Shown here piece after piece: positions 29,656-43,229 of a DNA stretch of 64,000 nucleotides. The notes below the pieces were generated by a model. It made no database searches and was not told the origin of the DNA. It saw only the letters and a list, made by a program, of their open reading frames with translations. Position 1 is the stretch's first letter, and each line of letters opens with the position of its first letter. Both the position numbers and the translations under genes were made by a program. The DNA is taken from positions 248,001 through 312,000 of the forward strand of contig NW_027478918.1 of the NCBI RefSeq assembly GCF_051014685.1, written 5' to 3'. Source of the DNA: Ptiloglossa arizonensis. Lineage: Eukaryota; Arthropoda; Insecta; Hymenoptera; Colletidae.

Positions 29656-31400
29656 CGTTATTCGCTATAGGTTATGCGTTATACGATATACGTTATGCGT
29701 TATAGGATATATGTTATACGTTTTACGTTCTTCGTTATACGTTCATCGTTACACGTTATACGTTATACGTTATACGTTATACGTTATACGTTATACGTTA
29801 TACGTTATACGTTATACGTTCTTCGTTACACGTTATACGTTATACGTTATACGTTATACGTTATACGTTATACGTTATACGTTATACGTTATACGTTATA
29901 CGTTATACGTTATACGTTATAGGTTATACGTAATACGTTATACGTTATACGTTACACGTCATACGTTATACGTTATACGTTATACGTTATACGTTATACG
30001 TTATAGGTTATACGTTATACGTTATACGTTATACGTTATACCCTATACGTTATACGTTATACGTTATACGTTATACGTTATACGTTACAGGTCATACCTT
30101 ATACGTGATATGTCATACGTTAGACGTTATGCGTTATACGTTATACGTTATACGTTATACGTTATACGTTTTACGTTATACGTTATACGATATACGTAAT
30201 ATGTAATACGTCATACGTTTTACGTTATACGTTATACATTATACGCTATACGTTTTACGTTATACGTTATACGTTATACGTTATACGTTATACGTTATAC
30301 GTTATACGTTATACGTTATACGTTATACGTTATCCGTTATACGTTATAGGCTATACGTTATACGTTATACGTTATACCCTATACGTTATACGTTATACGT
30401 TATACGTTATACGATATACGTTATACGTTATAGGTCATACCTTATACGTGATATGTCATACGTTAGACGTTATGCGTTATACGTTATACGTTATACGTTA
30501 TACGTTATACGTTATACGTTATACGTTATACGTTATACGATATACGTAATATGTAATACGTCATACGTTTTACGTTATACGTTATACATTATACACTATA
30601 CGTTTTACGTTATACGTTATACGTTATACGTTATACGTTATACGTTATACGTTATACGTTATACGTTATACGTTATACGTTATACGTTATACGTTATACG
30701 TTATACGTTATACGTTATACGTTATACGTTATACGTTATACGTTGTACGTTATACGTTATACGTTATACGTTATACGTTATACGTTATACGTTATACGTT
30801 ATACGTTATACGTTATACGTTATACGTTATACGTTATACGTTATACGTTATACGTTATACGTTATACGTTATACGTTATACGTTATACGTTATACGTTAT
30901 ACGTTATACGTTATACGTTATACGTTCTACGTTATACGTTATACGTTATACGTTATACGTTATACGTTCTACGTTATACGTTATACGTTATACGTTATAC
31001 GTTATACGTTATACGTTATACGTTATACGTTATACGTTATACGTTATACGTTATACGTCATAGGTTATACGTTACACGTTATGCGGTATACGTTATACAT
31101 TATACGTTATACGATATACGTTATACGTTATGCGTTATGCGTTCTTCGTTACACGTTATACGTTATACGTTATACGTTATACGTTATACGTTATACGTTT
31201 TACGTTATACGTTATACGTTATACGTTATACGTTATACGTTATACGTCATAAGTTATACGTTATACGTTATACGTTATACGTTATACGTTATACGTTATA
31301 CGTTATACGTTGTGCGTTATACGTTCTACGATATTCGTTGAACGTTATACGTTATTAGTTATACGTTATACGTTATACGTTATACGTCATAGGTTATACG
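29656..31400 (+). repeat. Domain II module C, third occurrence
   Basis: It matches 24,285-25,240 and then 25,600 onward, with TTCATCG near 29,741, TTACAGG/TCATACC near 30,088, a second TCATACC near 30,433, paired TTCTACG near 30,924 and 30,966, and TTACACG/TTATGCG/GTATACG near 31,072. A TTGAACG unit at about 31,337 replaces TTATACG in the TTGTGCG/TTCTACG/ATATTCG order. The same change is seen at about 42,391 and 49,776, which links this copy with the ancestor of the 7.4-kb repeat. Confidence 0.8.
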
Positions 31401-33140
31401 TTATACGTTATGCGTTATACGTTATGCATTATACGTTATACGATGTACGTTATACGTTATGCGTTATGCGTTCTTCGTTACACGTTATACGTTATTCGGT
31501 ATGCGTTATACGTTATACGTTATACGTTATACGTTATACGTTATGCGTTATACGTTATACGTTTTACGTTATACGTTATACGTTATACGTTATACGTTAT
31601 ACGTTATACGTTATACGTTATACGTTATAAGTTATACGTTATACGTTATACGTTATACGTTATACGTTGTACGTTATACGTTATAAGTTGTACGTTATAC
31701 GATATACGTTATACGTTATTCGTTATACGTGCTTCGTTACACGTTATACGTTATACGTTATACGTTATACGTTATACGTTTTACGATATACGATATACGT
31801 TATACGTTATACGTTGGACGTTATACGATATACGTTACACGTTGTTCATTACATGTTATGCGTTATACGTTATACGTTATACGTTGTACATTACATGTTA
31901 TGCGTTATACGTAATACGTTATACGTTGTACGTTATACGTTATACGTTATACGTTATACGTTATACGTTATACGTTATACGTTATACGTTATACGTTATA
32001 CGTTATACGTTATACGTTATACGTTATACGTTATACGTTATACGTTATACGTTATACGTTATAAGTTGTACGTTATACGATATACGTTATACGTTATTCG
32101 TTATACGTACTTCGTTACACGTTATACGTTATACGTTATACGTTATACGTTATACGTTATACGTTATACGTTATACGTTTTACGATATACTATATACGTT
32201 ATACGTTATACGTTATTCGTAATACGTTATACGTGATACGGTATACTTTGTACGTTATACGTTATACGTAATACGTTATACATTATACGTTATACGTTAT
32301 ACATTACATGTTATGCGTTATACGTTATACGTTAAACGTTATACGTTATACGTTATACGTTATACGTTATACGTTATACGTTATACGTTATACGTTATAC
32401 GTTATACGTTATACGTTATACGTTATACGTTATACGTTATACGTTATACGTTATACGTTATACGTTATACGTTATACGTTATACGTTATACGTTATACGT
32501 TATACGTTATACGTTATACGTTATACGTTGTACGTTATACGTTATAAGTTGTACGTTATACGTTATACGTTATACGTTATACGTTATACGTTATACGTTA
32601 TACGTTATACGTTATACGTTATACGTTATACGTTATACGTTATACGTTATACGTTATACGTTATACGTTATACGTTATACGTTATACGTTATACGTTATA
32701 CGTTATACGTTATACGTTATACGTTATACGTTATACGTTATACGTTATACGTTATACGTTGTACGTTATACGTTATAAGTTGTACGTTATACGATATACG
32801 TTATACGTTGTACATTACATGTTATGCGTTATACGTTATACGTTATACGTTATACGTTATACGTTATACGTTATACGTTATACGTTATACGTTATACGTT
32901 ATACGTTATACGTTATACGTTATACGTTTTACGTTATTCGTTATACGTTATACGTTATACGATATACGTTATACGTTATACGTTATAGGTTATACGTTAT
33001 ACGCTATACGTTATACGTTATACGTTATTCGTTATACGTTATACGTTATACGTTATACTTTATACGTTATACGTTATACGTTATACGTTATACGTGATAC
33101 GTTATACGTTATACGTTACACGTTATACGTCATAGGTTAT
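31401..33140 (+). repeat. Boundary segment, domain II to domain III
   Basis: The left half (31,410-31,920) repeats the 1.2-kb module of 26.3-28.0 kb, with one change at about 31,844 (TTGTTCA where the others have TTGTACA). From about 32,070 the domain III order with TACTTCG, ATATACT, TGATACG and GTATACT begins. A pure run covers about 32,340-32,525. The segment ends with TTATAAG/TTGTACG, TTGTACA/TTACATG and the TTTTACG/TTATTCG/ATATACG order near 32,925-32,960. Confidence 0.75.
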
Positions 33141-33645
33141 ACGTTATAGGTTATACGTTATACGTTATACGTTATACGTTATACGTTATACGTTATACGT
33201 CATAGGTTATACGTTATACGTTATACGTTATACGTTATACGTTATGCGTTGTACGTTTTACGTTATTCGTTATACGTTATACGTTATACGTTATACGTTA
33301 TACGTTGTACGTTATACGTTATAAGTTGTACGTTATACGTTATACGTTATACGCTAAACATTATACGTTATACGTTATACATTACATGTTATGCGTTATA
33401 CGTTATACGTTATACGATATACGTTATACGTTATACGTTATACGTTATACGTTATACGTTATACGTTATACGTTATACGTTATACGTTATACGTTATACG
33501 TTATACGTTATACGTTATACGTTATACGTTATACGTTATACGTTATACGTTATACGTTCTACGTTATACGTTATACGTTATACGTTATACGTTATACGTT
33601 ATACGTTATACGTTATACGTTATACGTTATACGTTATACGTTATA
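33141..33645 (+). repeat. Domain III module M, first occurrence
   Basis: It contains TCATAGG/TTATAGG near 33,129, TTGTACG/TTTTACG/TTATTCG near 33,247, TTATAAG/TTGTACG near 33,321 and CTAAACA near 33,352, then TTACATG/TTATGCG. This order recurs near 35,286, 42,048, 43,336, 45,219, 49,433, 50,721 and 52,597. The other copies have TTATACG/TTTTACG where this one has TTGTACG/TTTTACG. Confidence 0.78.
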
Positions 33646-35010
33646 CGTTTTACGATATACGATATACGTTATACGTTATACGTTATTCGTAATACGTTAT
33701 ACGTGATACGGTATACTTTGTACGTTATACGTTATACGTAATACGTTATACATTATACGTTATACGTTATACATTACATGTTATGCGTTATACGTTATAC
33801 GTTATACGTTATACGTTATACGTTATACGTTATACGTTATACGTTATACGTTATACGTTATACGTTATACGTTATTCGGTATGCGTTATACGTTATACGT
33901 TATACGTTATACGTTATACGTTATGCGTTATACGTTATACGTTATACGTTATACGTTATACGTTATACGTTATACGTTATACGTTATACGTTATACGTTA
34001 TACGTTATACGTTATACGTTATACGTTATACGTTATACGTTATACGTTATACGTTATACGTTATACGTTATACGTTATACGTTATACGTTATACGTTATA
34101 CGTTATACGTTATACGTTATACGTTATACGTTATACGTTATACGTTATACGTTATACGTTATACGTTATACGTTTTACGATATACGATATACGTTATACG
34201 TTATACGTTATTCGTAATACGTTATACGTGATACGGTATACTTTGTACGTTATACGTTATACGTAATACGTTATACATTATACGTTATACGTTATACATT
34301 ACATGTTATGCGTTATACGTTATACGTTATACGTTATACGTTATACGTTATACGTTATACGTTATACGTTATACGTTATACGTTATACGTTATACGTTAT
34401 TCGGTATGCGTTATACGTTATACGTTATACGTTATACGTTATACGTTATGCGTTATACGTTATACGTTATACGTTATACGTTATACGTTATACGTTATAC
34501 GTTATACGTTATACGTTATACGTTATAAGTTGTACGTTATACGATATACGTTATACGCTATTCGTTATACGTACTTCGTTACACGTTATACGTTATACGT
34601 TATACGTTATACGTTATACGTTATACGTTATACGTTATACGTTTTACGATATACGATATACGTTATACGTTATACGTTATTCGTAATACGTTATACGTGA
34701 TACGGTATACTTTGTACGTTATACGTTATACGTAATACGTTATACATTATACGTTATACGTTATACATTACATGTTATGCGTTATACGTTATACGTTATA
34801 CGTTATACGTTATACGTTATACGTTATACGTTATACGTTATACGTTATACGTTATACGTTATACGTTATTCGGTATGCGTTATACGTTATACGTTATACG
34901 TTATACGTTATACGTTATGCGTTATACGTTATACGTTATACGTTATACGTTATACGTTATACGTTATACGTTATACGTTATACGTTATACGTTATACGTT
35001 ATACGTTATA
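33646..35010 (+). repeat. Three tandem copies of domain III module K (about 0.5 kb)
   Basis: The order from TTTTACG/ATATACG/ATATACG through GTATACT/TTGTACG to TTACATG/TTATGCG occurs near 33,650, 34,175 and 34,645. The TTACATG/TTATGCG end is 525 bp (75 units) and then 469 bp (67 units) apart. Each copy is followed by a pure run and TTATTCG/GTATGCG. Only the third period carries TTATAAG/TTGTACG with TACTTCG. The spacers vary in whole units. Confidence 0.85.
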
Positions 35011-36985
35011 AGTTATACGTTATACGTTATACGTTATACGTTATACGTTGTACGTTATACGTTATAAGTTGTACGTTATACGATATACGTTATACGTTAT
35101 TCGTTATACGTGCTTCGTTACACGTTATACGTTATACGTTATACGTTATACGTTATACGTTATACGTTTTACGATATACTTTATACGTTATACGTTATAC
35201 GTTATACGTTATACGTGATACGTTATACGTTATACGTTACACGTTATACGTCATAGGTTATACGTTATAGGTTATACGTTATACGTTGTACGTTATACGT
35301 TATACGTTATACGTTATACGTCATAGGTTATACGTTATACGTTATACGTTATACGTTATACGTTATGCGTTATACGTTTTACGTTATTCGTTATACGTTA
35401 TACGTTATACGTTATACGTTATACGTTGTACGTTATACGTTATAAGTTGTACGTTATACGTTATACGTTATACGCTAAACATTATACGTTATACGTTATA
35501 CATTACATGTTATGCGTTATACGTTATACGTTATACGTTATACGATATACGTTATACGTTATACGTTATACGTTATACGTTATACGTTATACGTTATACG
35601 TTATACGTTATACGTTATACGTTATACGTTATACGTTATACGTTATACGTTATACGTTATACGTTATACGTTTTACGTTATTCGTTATACGTTATACGTT
35701 ATACGATATACGTTATACGTTATACGTTATAGGTTATACGTTATACGCTATACGTTATACGTTGTACGTTATACGTTATAAGTTGTACGTTATACGTTAT
35801 ACGTTATACGCTAAACATTATACGTTATACGTTATACATTACATGTTATGCGTTATACGTTATACGTTATACGATATACGTTATACGTTATACGTTATAC
35901 GTTATACGTTATACGTTATACGTTATACGTTATACGTTATACGTTATACGTTATACGTTATACGTTATACGTTATACGTTATACGTTATACGTTATACGT
36001 TATACGTTATACGTTATACGTTATACGTTATACGTTATACGTTATACGTTATACGTTATACGTTATACGTTATACGTTATACGTTATACGTTATACGTTA
36101 TACGTTATACGTTATACGTTATACGTTATAGGTTATACGTTATACGCTATACGTTTTACGTTATTCGTTATACGTTATACGTTATACGATATACGTTATA
36201 CGTTATACGTTATACGTTATACGTTATACGTTATACGTTATACGTTATACGTTATACGTTATACGTTATACGTTATACGTTATACGTTATACGTTATACG
36301 TTGTACGTTATACGTTATAAGTTGTACGTTATACGTTATACGTTATACGCTAAACATTATACGTTATACGTTATACATTACATGTTATGCGTTATACGTT
36401 ATACGTTATACGATATACGTTATACGTTATACGTTATACGTTATACGTTATACGTTATACGTTATACGTTATACGTTATACGTTATACGTTATACGTTAT
36501 ACGTTATACGTTATACGTTATACGTTATACGTTATACGTTATACGTTATACGTTATACGTTATACGTTATACGTTATACGTTATACGTTATACGTTATAC
36601 GTTATACGTTATACGTTATACGTTATACGTTATACGTTATACGTTATACGTTATACGTTATACGTTATAGGTTATACGTTATACGCTATACGTTATACGT
36701 TATACGTTATTCGTTATACGTTATACGTTATACGTTATACGTTATAAGTTGTACGTTATACGATATACGTTATACGCTATTCGTTATACGTACTTCGTTA
36801 CACGTTATACGTTATACGTTATACGTTATACGTTATACGTTATACGTTATACGTTATACGTTTTACGATATACGATATACGTTATACGTTATACGTTATT
36901 CGTAATACGTTATACGTGATACGGTATACTTTGTACGTTATACGTTATACGTAATACGTTATACATTATACGTTATACGTTATAC
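35011..36985 (+). repeat. Domain III modules M and K, mixed
   Basis: Module M starts near 35,286. Its CTAAACA/TTACATG part occurs three times, at about 35,473, 35,811 and 36,350, separated by almost pure runs and CTATACG or TTTTACG/TTATTCG units. Module K closes the segment near 36,863. The section is a close relative of the corresponding parts of the 7.4-kb repeat (for example 43,336-44,500) with extra internal copies. Confidence 0.78.
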
Positions 36986-38290
36986 ATTACATGTTATGCG
37001 TTATACGTTATACGTTATACGTTATACGTTATACGTTATACATTACATGTTATGCGTTATACGTTATACGTTATACGATATACGTTATACGTTATACGTT
37101 ATACGTTATACGTTATACGTTATACGTTATACGTTATACGTTATACGTTATACGTTATACGTTATACGTTATACGTTATACGTTATACGTTATACGTTAT
37201 ACGTTATACGTTATACGTTATACGTTATACGTTATACGTTATACGTTATACGTTATACGTTATACGTTATACGTTATACGTTATACGTTATACGTTATAC
37301 GTTATACGTTATACGTTATACGTTATAGGTTATACGTTATACGCTATACGTTATACGTTATACGTTATACGTTATACGTTATACGTTATACGTTATACGT
37401 TATACGTTATACGTTATACGTTATACGTTATACGTTATACGTTATACGTTATACGTTATACGTTATACGTTATACGTTATACGTTATACGTTATACGTTA
37501 TACGTTATACGTTATACGTTATACGTTATACGTTGTACGTTATACGTTATACTTTATACGTTATACGTTATACGTTATACGTTATACGTTATACGTTATA
37601 CGTTATACGTTATACGTTATACGTTATGCGTTATTCGCTATACGTTATACGTTATACGTTATACGTAATACGTTATAGGTTATACGTTATACGTTATACG
37701 TTATACGTTATACGTTATACGTTATACGTTATACGTTATACGTTATACGTTATACGTTATACGTAATACGTTATACGTTATACGTTATACGTTATACGTA
37801 ATACGTTATAGGTTATACGTTATACGTTATACGTTATACGTTATACGTTATACGTTATACGTTATACGTTATACGTTATACGTTATACGTTATACGTTAT
37901 ACGTTATACGTTATACGTTATACGTTATACGTTATACGTTATACGTTATACGTTATACGTTATACGTTATACGTTATACGTTATACGTTATACGTTATAC
38001 GATATACGTTATACGTTATACGTTATACGTTATACGTTATACGTTATACGTTATACGTTATACGTTATACGTTATACGTTATACGTTATACGTTATACGT
38101 TACACGTTATACGTTATACGTTACACGTTATACGTTATACGTTATACGTTATACGTAATACGTTATAGGTTATACGTTATACGTTATACGTTATACGTTA
38201 TACGTTATACGTTATACGTAATACGTTATAGGTTATACGTTATACGTTATACGTTATACGATATACGTTATACGTTATACGTTATACGTT
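36986..38290 (+). repeat. 1.37-kb tandem repeat, copy 1
   Basis: About 37,030-38,250 is repeated at 38,402-39,622 at an offset of 1,372 bp (196 units) that stays constant across all landmarks checked. These are TTACATG/TTATGCG, TTATAGG/CTATACG near 37,325-37,340, TTGTACG and TTATACT near 37,532-37,548, TTATGCG/TTATTCG/CTATACG near 37,625, and TAATACG near 37,764 and 37,799. The right half also resembles 19.2-19.5 and 28.4-28.8 kb of domain II. Confidence 0.87.
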
Positions 38291-39665
38291 ATGCGTTATA
38301 CGTTATACGTTATACGTTATACGTTATGCGTTATACGTTATACGTTATACGTTATACGTTATACGTTATACGTTATACGTTATACGTTATACGTTATACG
38401 TTATACGTTATACATTACATGTTATGCGTTATACGTTATACGTTATACGATATACGTTATACGTTATACGTTATACGTTATACGTTATACGTTATACGTT
38501 ATACGTTATACGTTATACGTTATACGTTATACGTTATACGTTATACGTTATACGTTATACGTTATACGTTATACGTTATACGTTATACGTTATACGTTAT
38601 ACGTTATACGTTATACGTTATACGTTATACGTTATACGTTATACGTTATACGTTATACGTTATACGTTATACGTTATACGTTATACGTTATACGTTATAG
38701 GTTATACGTTATACGCTATACGTTATACGTTATACGTTATACGTTATACGTTATACGTTATACGTTATACGTTATACGTTATACGTTATACGTTATACGT
38801 TATACGTTATACGTTATACGTTATACGTTATACGTTATACGTTATACGTTATACGTTATACGTTATACGTTATACGTTATACGTTATACGTTATACGTTA
38901 TACGTTGTACGTTATACGTTATACTTTATACGTTATACGTTATACGTTATACGTTATACGTTATACGTTATACGTTATACGTTATACGTTATACGTTATG
39001 CGTTATTCGCTATACGTTATACGTTATACGTTATACGTAATACGTTATAGGTTATACGTTATACGTTATACGTTATACGTTATACGTTATACGTTATACG
39101 TTATACGTTATACGTTATACGTTATACGTTATACGTAATACGTTATACGTTATACGTTATACGTTATACGTAATACGTTATAGGTTATACGTTATACGTT
39201 ATACGTTATACGTTATACGTTATACGTTATACGTTATACGTTATACGTTATACGTTATACGTTATACGTTATACGTTATACGTTATACGTTATACGTTAT
39301 ACGTTATACGTTATACGTTATACGTTATACGTTATACGTTATACGTTATACGTTATACGTTATACGTTATACGATATACGTTATACGTTATACGTTATAC
39401 GTTATACGTTATACGTTATACGTTATACGTTATACGTTATACGTTATACGTTATACGTTATACGTTATACGTTACACGTTATACGTTATACGTTACACGT
39501 TATACGTTATACGTTATACGTTATACGTAATACGTTATAGGTTATACGTTATACGTTATACGTTATACGTTATACGTTATACGTTATACGTAATACGTTA
39601 TAGGTTATACGTTATACGTTATACGTTATACGTTATACGTTATACGTTATACGTTATACGTTATG
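38291..39665 (+). repeat. 1.37-kb tandem repeat, copy 2
   Basis: The direct copy of the preceding segment with landmarks shifted by exactly 1,372 bp (TAATACG at 39,136 and 39,171, for instance). Even the lengths of pure runs agree at every landmark checked, so this pair looks younger than the 1.96-kb and 7.4-kb pairs, whose spacers have already changed by whole units. Confidence 0.86.
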
Positions 39666-40705
39666 CGTTATACGTTATACGTTATACGTTATACGTTATG
39701 CGTTATTCGCTATAGGTTATGCGTTATACGATATACGTTATGCGTTATAGGATATATGTTATACGTTTTACGTTCTTCGTTATACGTTCATCGTTACACG
39801 TTATACGTTATACGTTATACGTTATACGTTATACGTTATACGTTATACGTTATACGTTATACGTTCTTCGTTACACGTTATACGTTATACGTTATACGTT
39901 ATACGTTATACGTTATACGTTATACGTTATACGTTATACGTTATACGTTATACGTTATACGTTATACGTTATAGGTTATACGTAATACGTTATACGTTAT
40001 ACGTTACACGTCATACGTTATACGTTATACGTTATACGTTATACGTTATACGTTATAGGTTATACGTTATACGTTATACGTTATACGTTATACCCTATAC
40101 GTTATACGTTATACGTTATACGTTATACGTTATACGTTACAGGTCATACCTTATACGTGATATGTCATACGTTAGACGTTATGCGTTATACGTTATACGT
40201 TATACGTTATACGTTATACGTTTTACGTTATACGTTATACGATATACGTAATATGTAATACGTCATACGTTATACGTTATACATTATACGCTATACGTTT
40301 TACGTTATACGTTATACGTTATACGTTATACGTTATACGTTATACGTTATACGTTATACGTTATACGTTATACGTTATCCGTTATACGTTATAGGCTATA
40401 CGTTATACGTTATACGTTATACCCTATACGTTATACGTTATACGTTATACGTTATACGATATACGTTATACGTTATAGGTCATACCTTATACGTGATATG
40501 TCATACGTTTGACGTTATGCGTTATACGTTATACGTTATACGTTATACGTTATACGTTATACGTTATACGTTATACGTTATACGATATACGTAATATGTA
40601 ATACGTCATACGTTTTACGTTATACGTTATACATTATACACTATACGTTTTACGTTATACGTTATACGTTATACGTTATACGTTATACGTTATACGTTAT
40701 ACGTT
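39666..40705 (+). repeat. Island of domain II module C inside domain III
   Basis: The full TTATGCG/TTATTCG/CTATAGG to TTCATCG/TTACACG series begins at about 39,700. It continues through TTACAGG/TCATACC near 40,137, the second TCATACC near 40,485 and TAATATG/TAATACG near 40,580, as in 24.3-25.25, 29.65-30.6 and 56.75-57.7 kb. The offset from 29,674 is 10,045 bp (1,435 units). At about 40,700 the order returns abruptly to domain III with TTACATG/TTATGCG. Confidence 0.85.
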
Positions 40706-41620
40706 ATACATTACATGTTATGCGTTATACGTTATACGTTATACGATATACGTTATACGTTATACGTTATACGTTATACGTTATACGTTATACGTTATAC
40801 GTTATACGTTATACGTTATACGTTATACGTTATACGTTATACGTTATACGTTATACGTTATACGTTATACGTTATACGTTATACGTTATACGTTATACGT
40901 TATACGTTATACGTTATACGTTATACGTTATACGTTATACGTTATACGTTATACGTTATACGTTATACGTTATACGTTATACGTTATACGTTATACGTTA
41001 TACGTTATACGTTATAGGTTATACGTTATACGCTATACGTTATACGTTATACGTTATTCGTTATACGTTATACGTTATACGTTATACGTTATAAGTTGTA
41101 CGTTATACGATATACGTTATACGCTATTCGTTATACGTACTTCGTTACACGTTATACGTTATACGTTATACGTTATACGTTATACGTTATACGTTATACG
41201 TTATACGTTTTACGATATACGATATACGTTATACGTTATACGTTATTCGTAATACGTTATACGTGATACGGTATACTTTGTACGTTATACGTTATACGTA
41301 ATACGTTATACATTATACGTTATACGTTATACATTACATGTTATGCGTTATACGTTATACGTTATACGTTATACGTTATACGTTATACGTTATACGTTAT
41401 ACGTTATACGTTATACGTTATACGTTATACGTTATACGTTATACGTTACACGTTATACGTTATACGTTATACGTTATACGTTATACGTTATACGTTATAC
41501 GTTATACGTTATACGTTATACGTTATACGTTATACGTTATACGTTATACGTTATACGTTATACGTTGTACGTTACATGTTATGCGTTATACGTTATACGT
41601 TATACGTTATACGTTATACG
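40706..41620 (+). repeat. Domain III segment left of the 7.4-kb duplication
   Basis: It begins with TTATACA/TTACATG/TTATGCG and ATATACG and a pure run of about 250 bp to TTATAGG/CTATACG near 41,019-41,034. Module K follows near 41,212, then TTACACG near 41,445 and TTGTACG/TTACATG/TTATGCG near 41,570. This matches 43,870-44,740 and its copies, so the 7.4-kb repeat is flanked on the left by sequence related to its own interior. Confidence 0.78.
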
Positions 41621-43229
41621 TTATACGTTATACGTTATACGTTATACGTTATACGTTATACGTTATACGTTATACGTCATACGTTATACGTTATACGTTA
41701 TACGTTATACGTTATACGTTATACGTTATACGTTATACGTTATACGTTATACGTTATACGTTATACGTTATACGTTATACGTTATACGTTATACGTTATA
41801 CGTTATACGTTATACGTTATACGTTATACGTTGTACGTTACATGTTATGCGTTATACGTTATACGTTATACGTTATACGTTATACGTTATACGTTATACG
41901 TTATACGTTATACGTTATACGTTATACGTTATACGTTATACTTTATACGTTATACGTTATACGTTATACGTTATACGTGATACGTTATACGTTATACGTT
42001 ACACGTTATACGTCATAGGTTATACGTTATAGGTTATACGTTATACGTTGTACGTTATACGTTATACGTTATACGTTATACGTCATAGGTTATACGTTAT
42101 ACGTTATACGTTATACGTTATACGTTATGCGTTATACGTTTTACGTTATTCGTTATACGTTATACGTTATACGTTATACGTTATACGTTGTACGTTATAC
42201 GTTATAAGTTGTACGTTATACGTTATACGTTATACGCTAAACATTATACGTTATACGTTATACATTACATGTTATGCGTTATACGTTATACGTTATACGT
42301 TATACGTCATAAGTTATACGTTATACGTTATACGTTATACGTTATACGTTATACGTTATACGTTGTGCGTTATACGTTCTACGATATTCGTTGAACGTTA
42401 TACGTTATTAGTTATACGTTATACGTTATACGTTATACGTCATAGGTTATACGTTATACGTTATGCGTTATACGTTATGCATTATACGTTATACGATGTA
42501 CGTTATACGTTATGCGTTATGCGTTCTTCGTTACACGTTATACGTTATTCGGTATGCGTTATACGTTATACGTTATACGTTATACGTTATACGTTATGCG
42601 TTATACGTTATACGTTATACGTTATACGTTATACGTTATACGTTATACGTTATACGTTATACGTTATACGTTATACGTTATACGTTATACGTTGTACGTT
42701 ATACGTTATAAGTTGTACGTTATACGTTATACGTTATACGTTATACGTTATACGTTATACGTTATACGTTATACGTTATACGTTATACGTTATACGTTAT
42801 ACGTTATACGTTATACGTTATACGTTATACGTTATACGTTATACGTTATACGTTATACGTTATACGTTATACGTTATACGTTATACGTTATACGTTATAC
42901 GTTATACGTTATACGTTATACGTTATACGTTGTACGTTATACGTTATAAGTTGTACGTTATACGATATACGTTATACGTTGTACATTACATGTTATGCGT
43001 TATACGTTATACGTTATACGTTATACGTTATACGTTATACGTTATACGTTATACGTTATACGTTATACGTTATACGTTATACGTTATACGTTATACGTTT
43101 TACGTTATTCGTTATACGTTATACGTTATACGATATACGTTATACGTTATACGTTATAGGTTATACGTTATACGCTATACGTTATACGTTATACGTTATT
43201 CGTTATACGTTATACGTTATACGTTATAC

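Larger units (their letters stand above)
19001..31400 (+). repeat. Array domain II (second variant vocabulary)
   Basis: Four orders of units mark this domain. The first is TTATGCG/TTATTCG/CTATAGG leading to ATATATG, TTCTTCG and TTCATCG. The second is TTATAGG or TTACAGG, TCATACC, TGATATG and TTAGACG. The third is TCATAGG, TTACACG, TTATGCG and GTATACG leading to paired TTATGCG and TTCTTCG. The fourth is TTGTGCG, TTCTACG, ATATTCG and TTATTAG. Blocks of it reappear at 39.7-40.7 kb and 56.7-59.1 kb. The fourth order resembles the TTGTACG/ATATTCG/TTATTAG order of module B, so domains I and II share ancestry. Confidence 0.75.
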
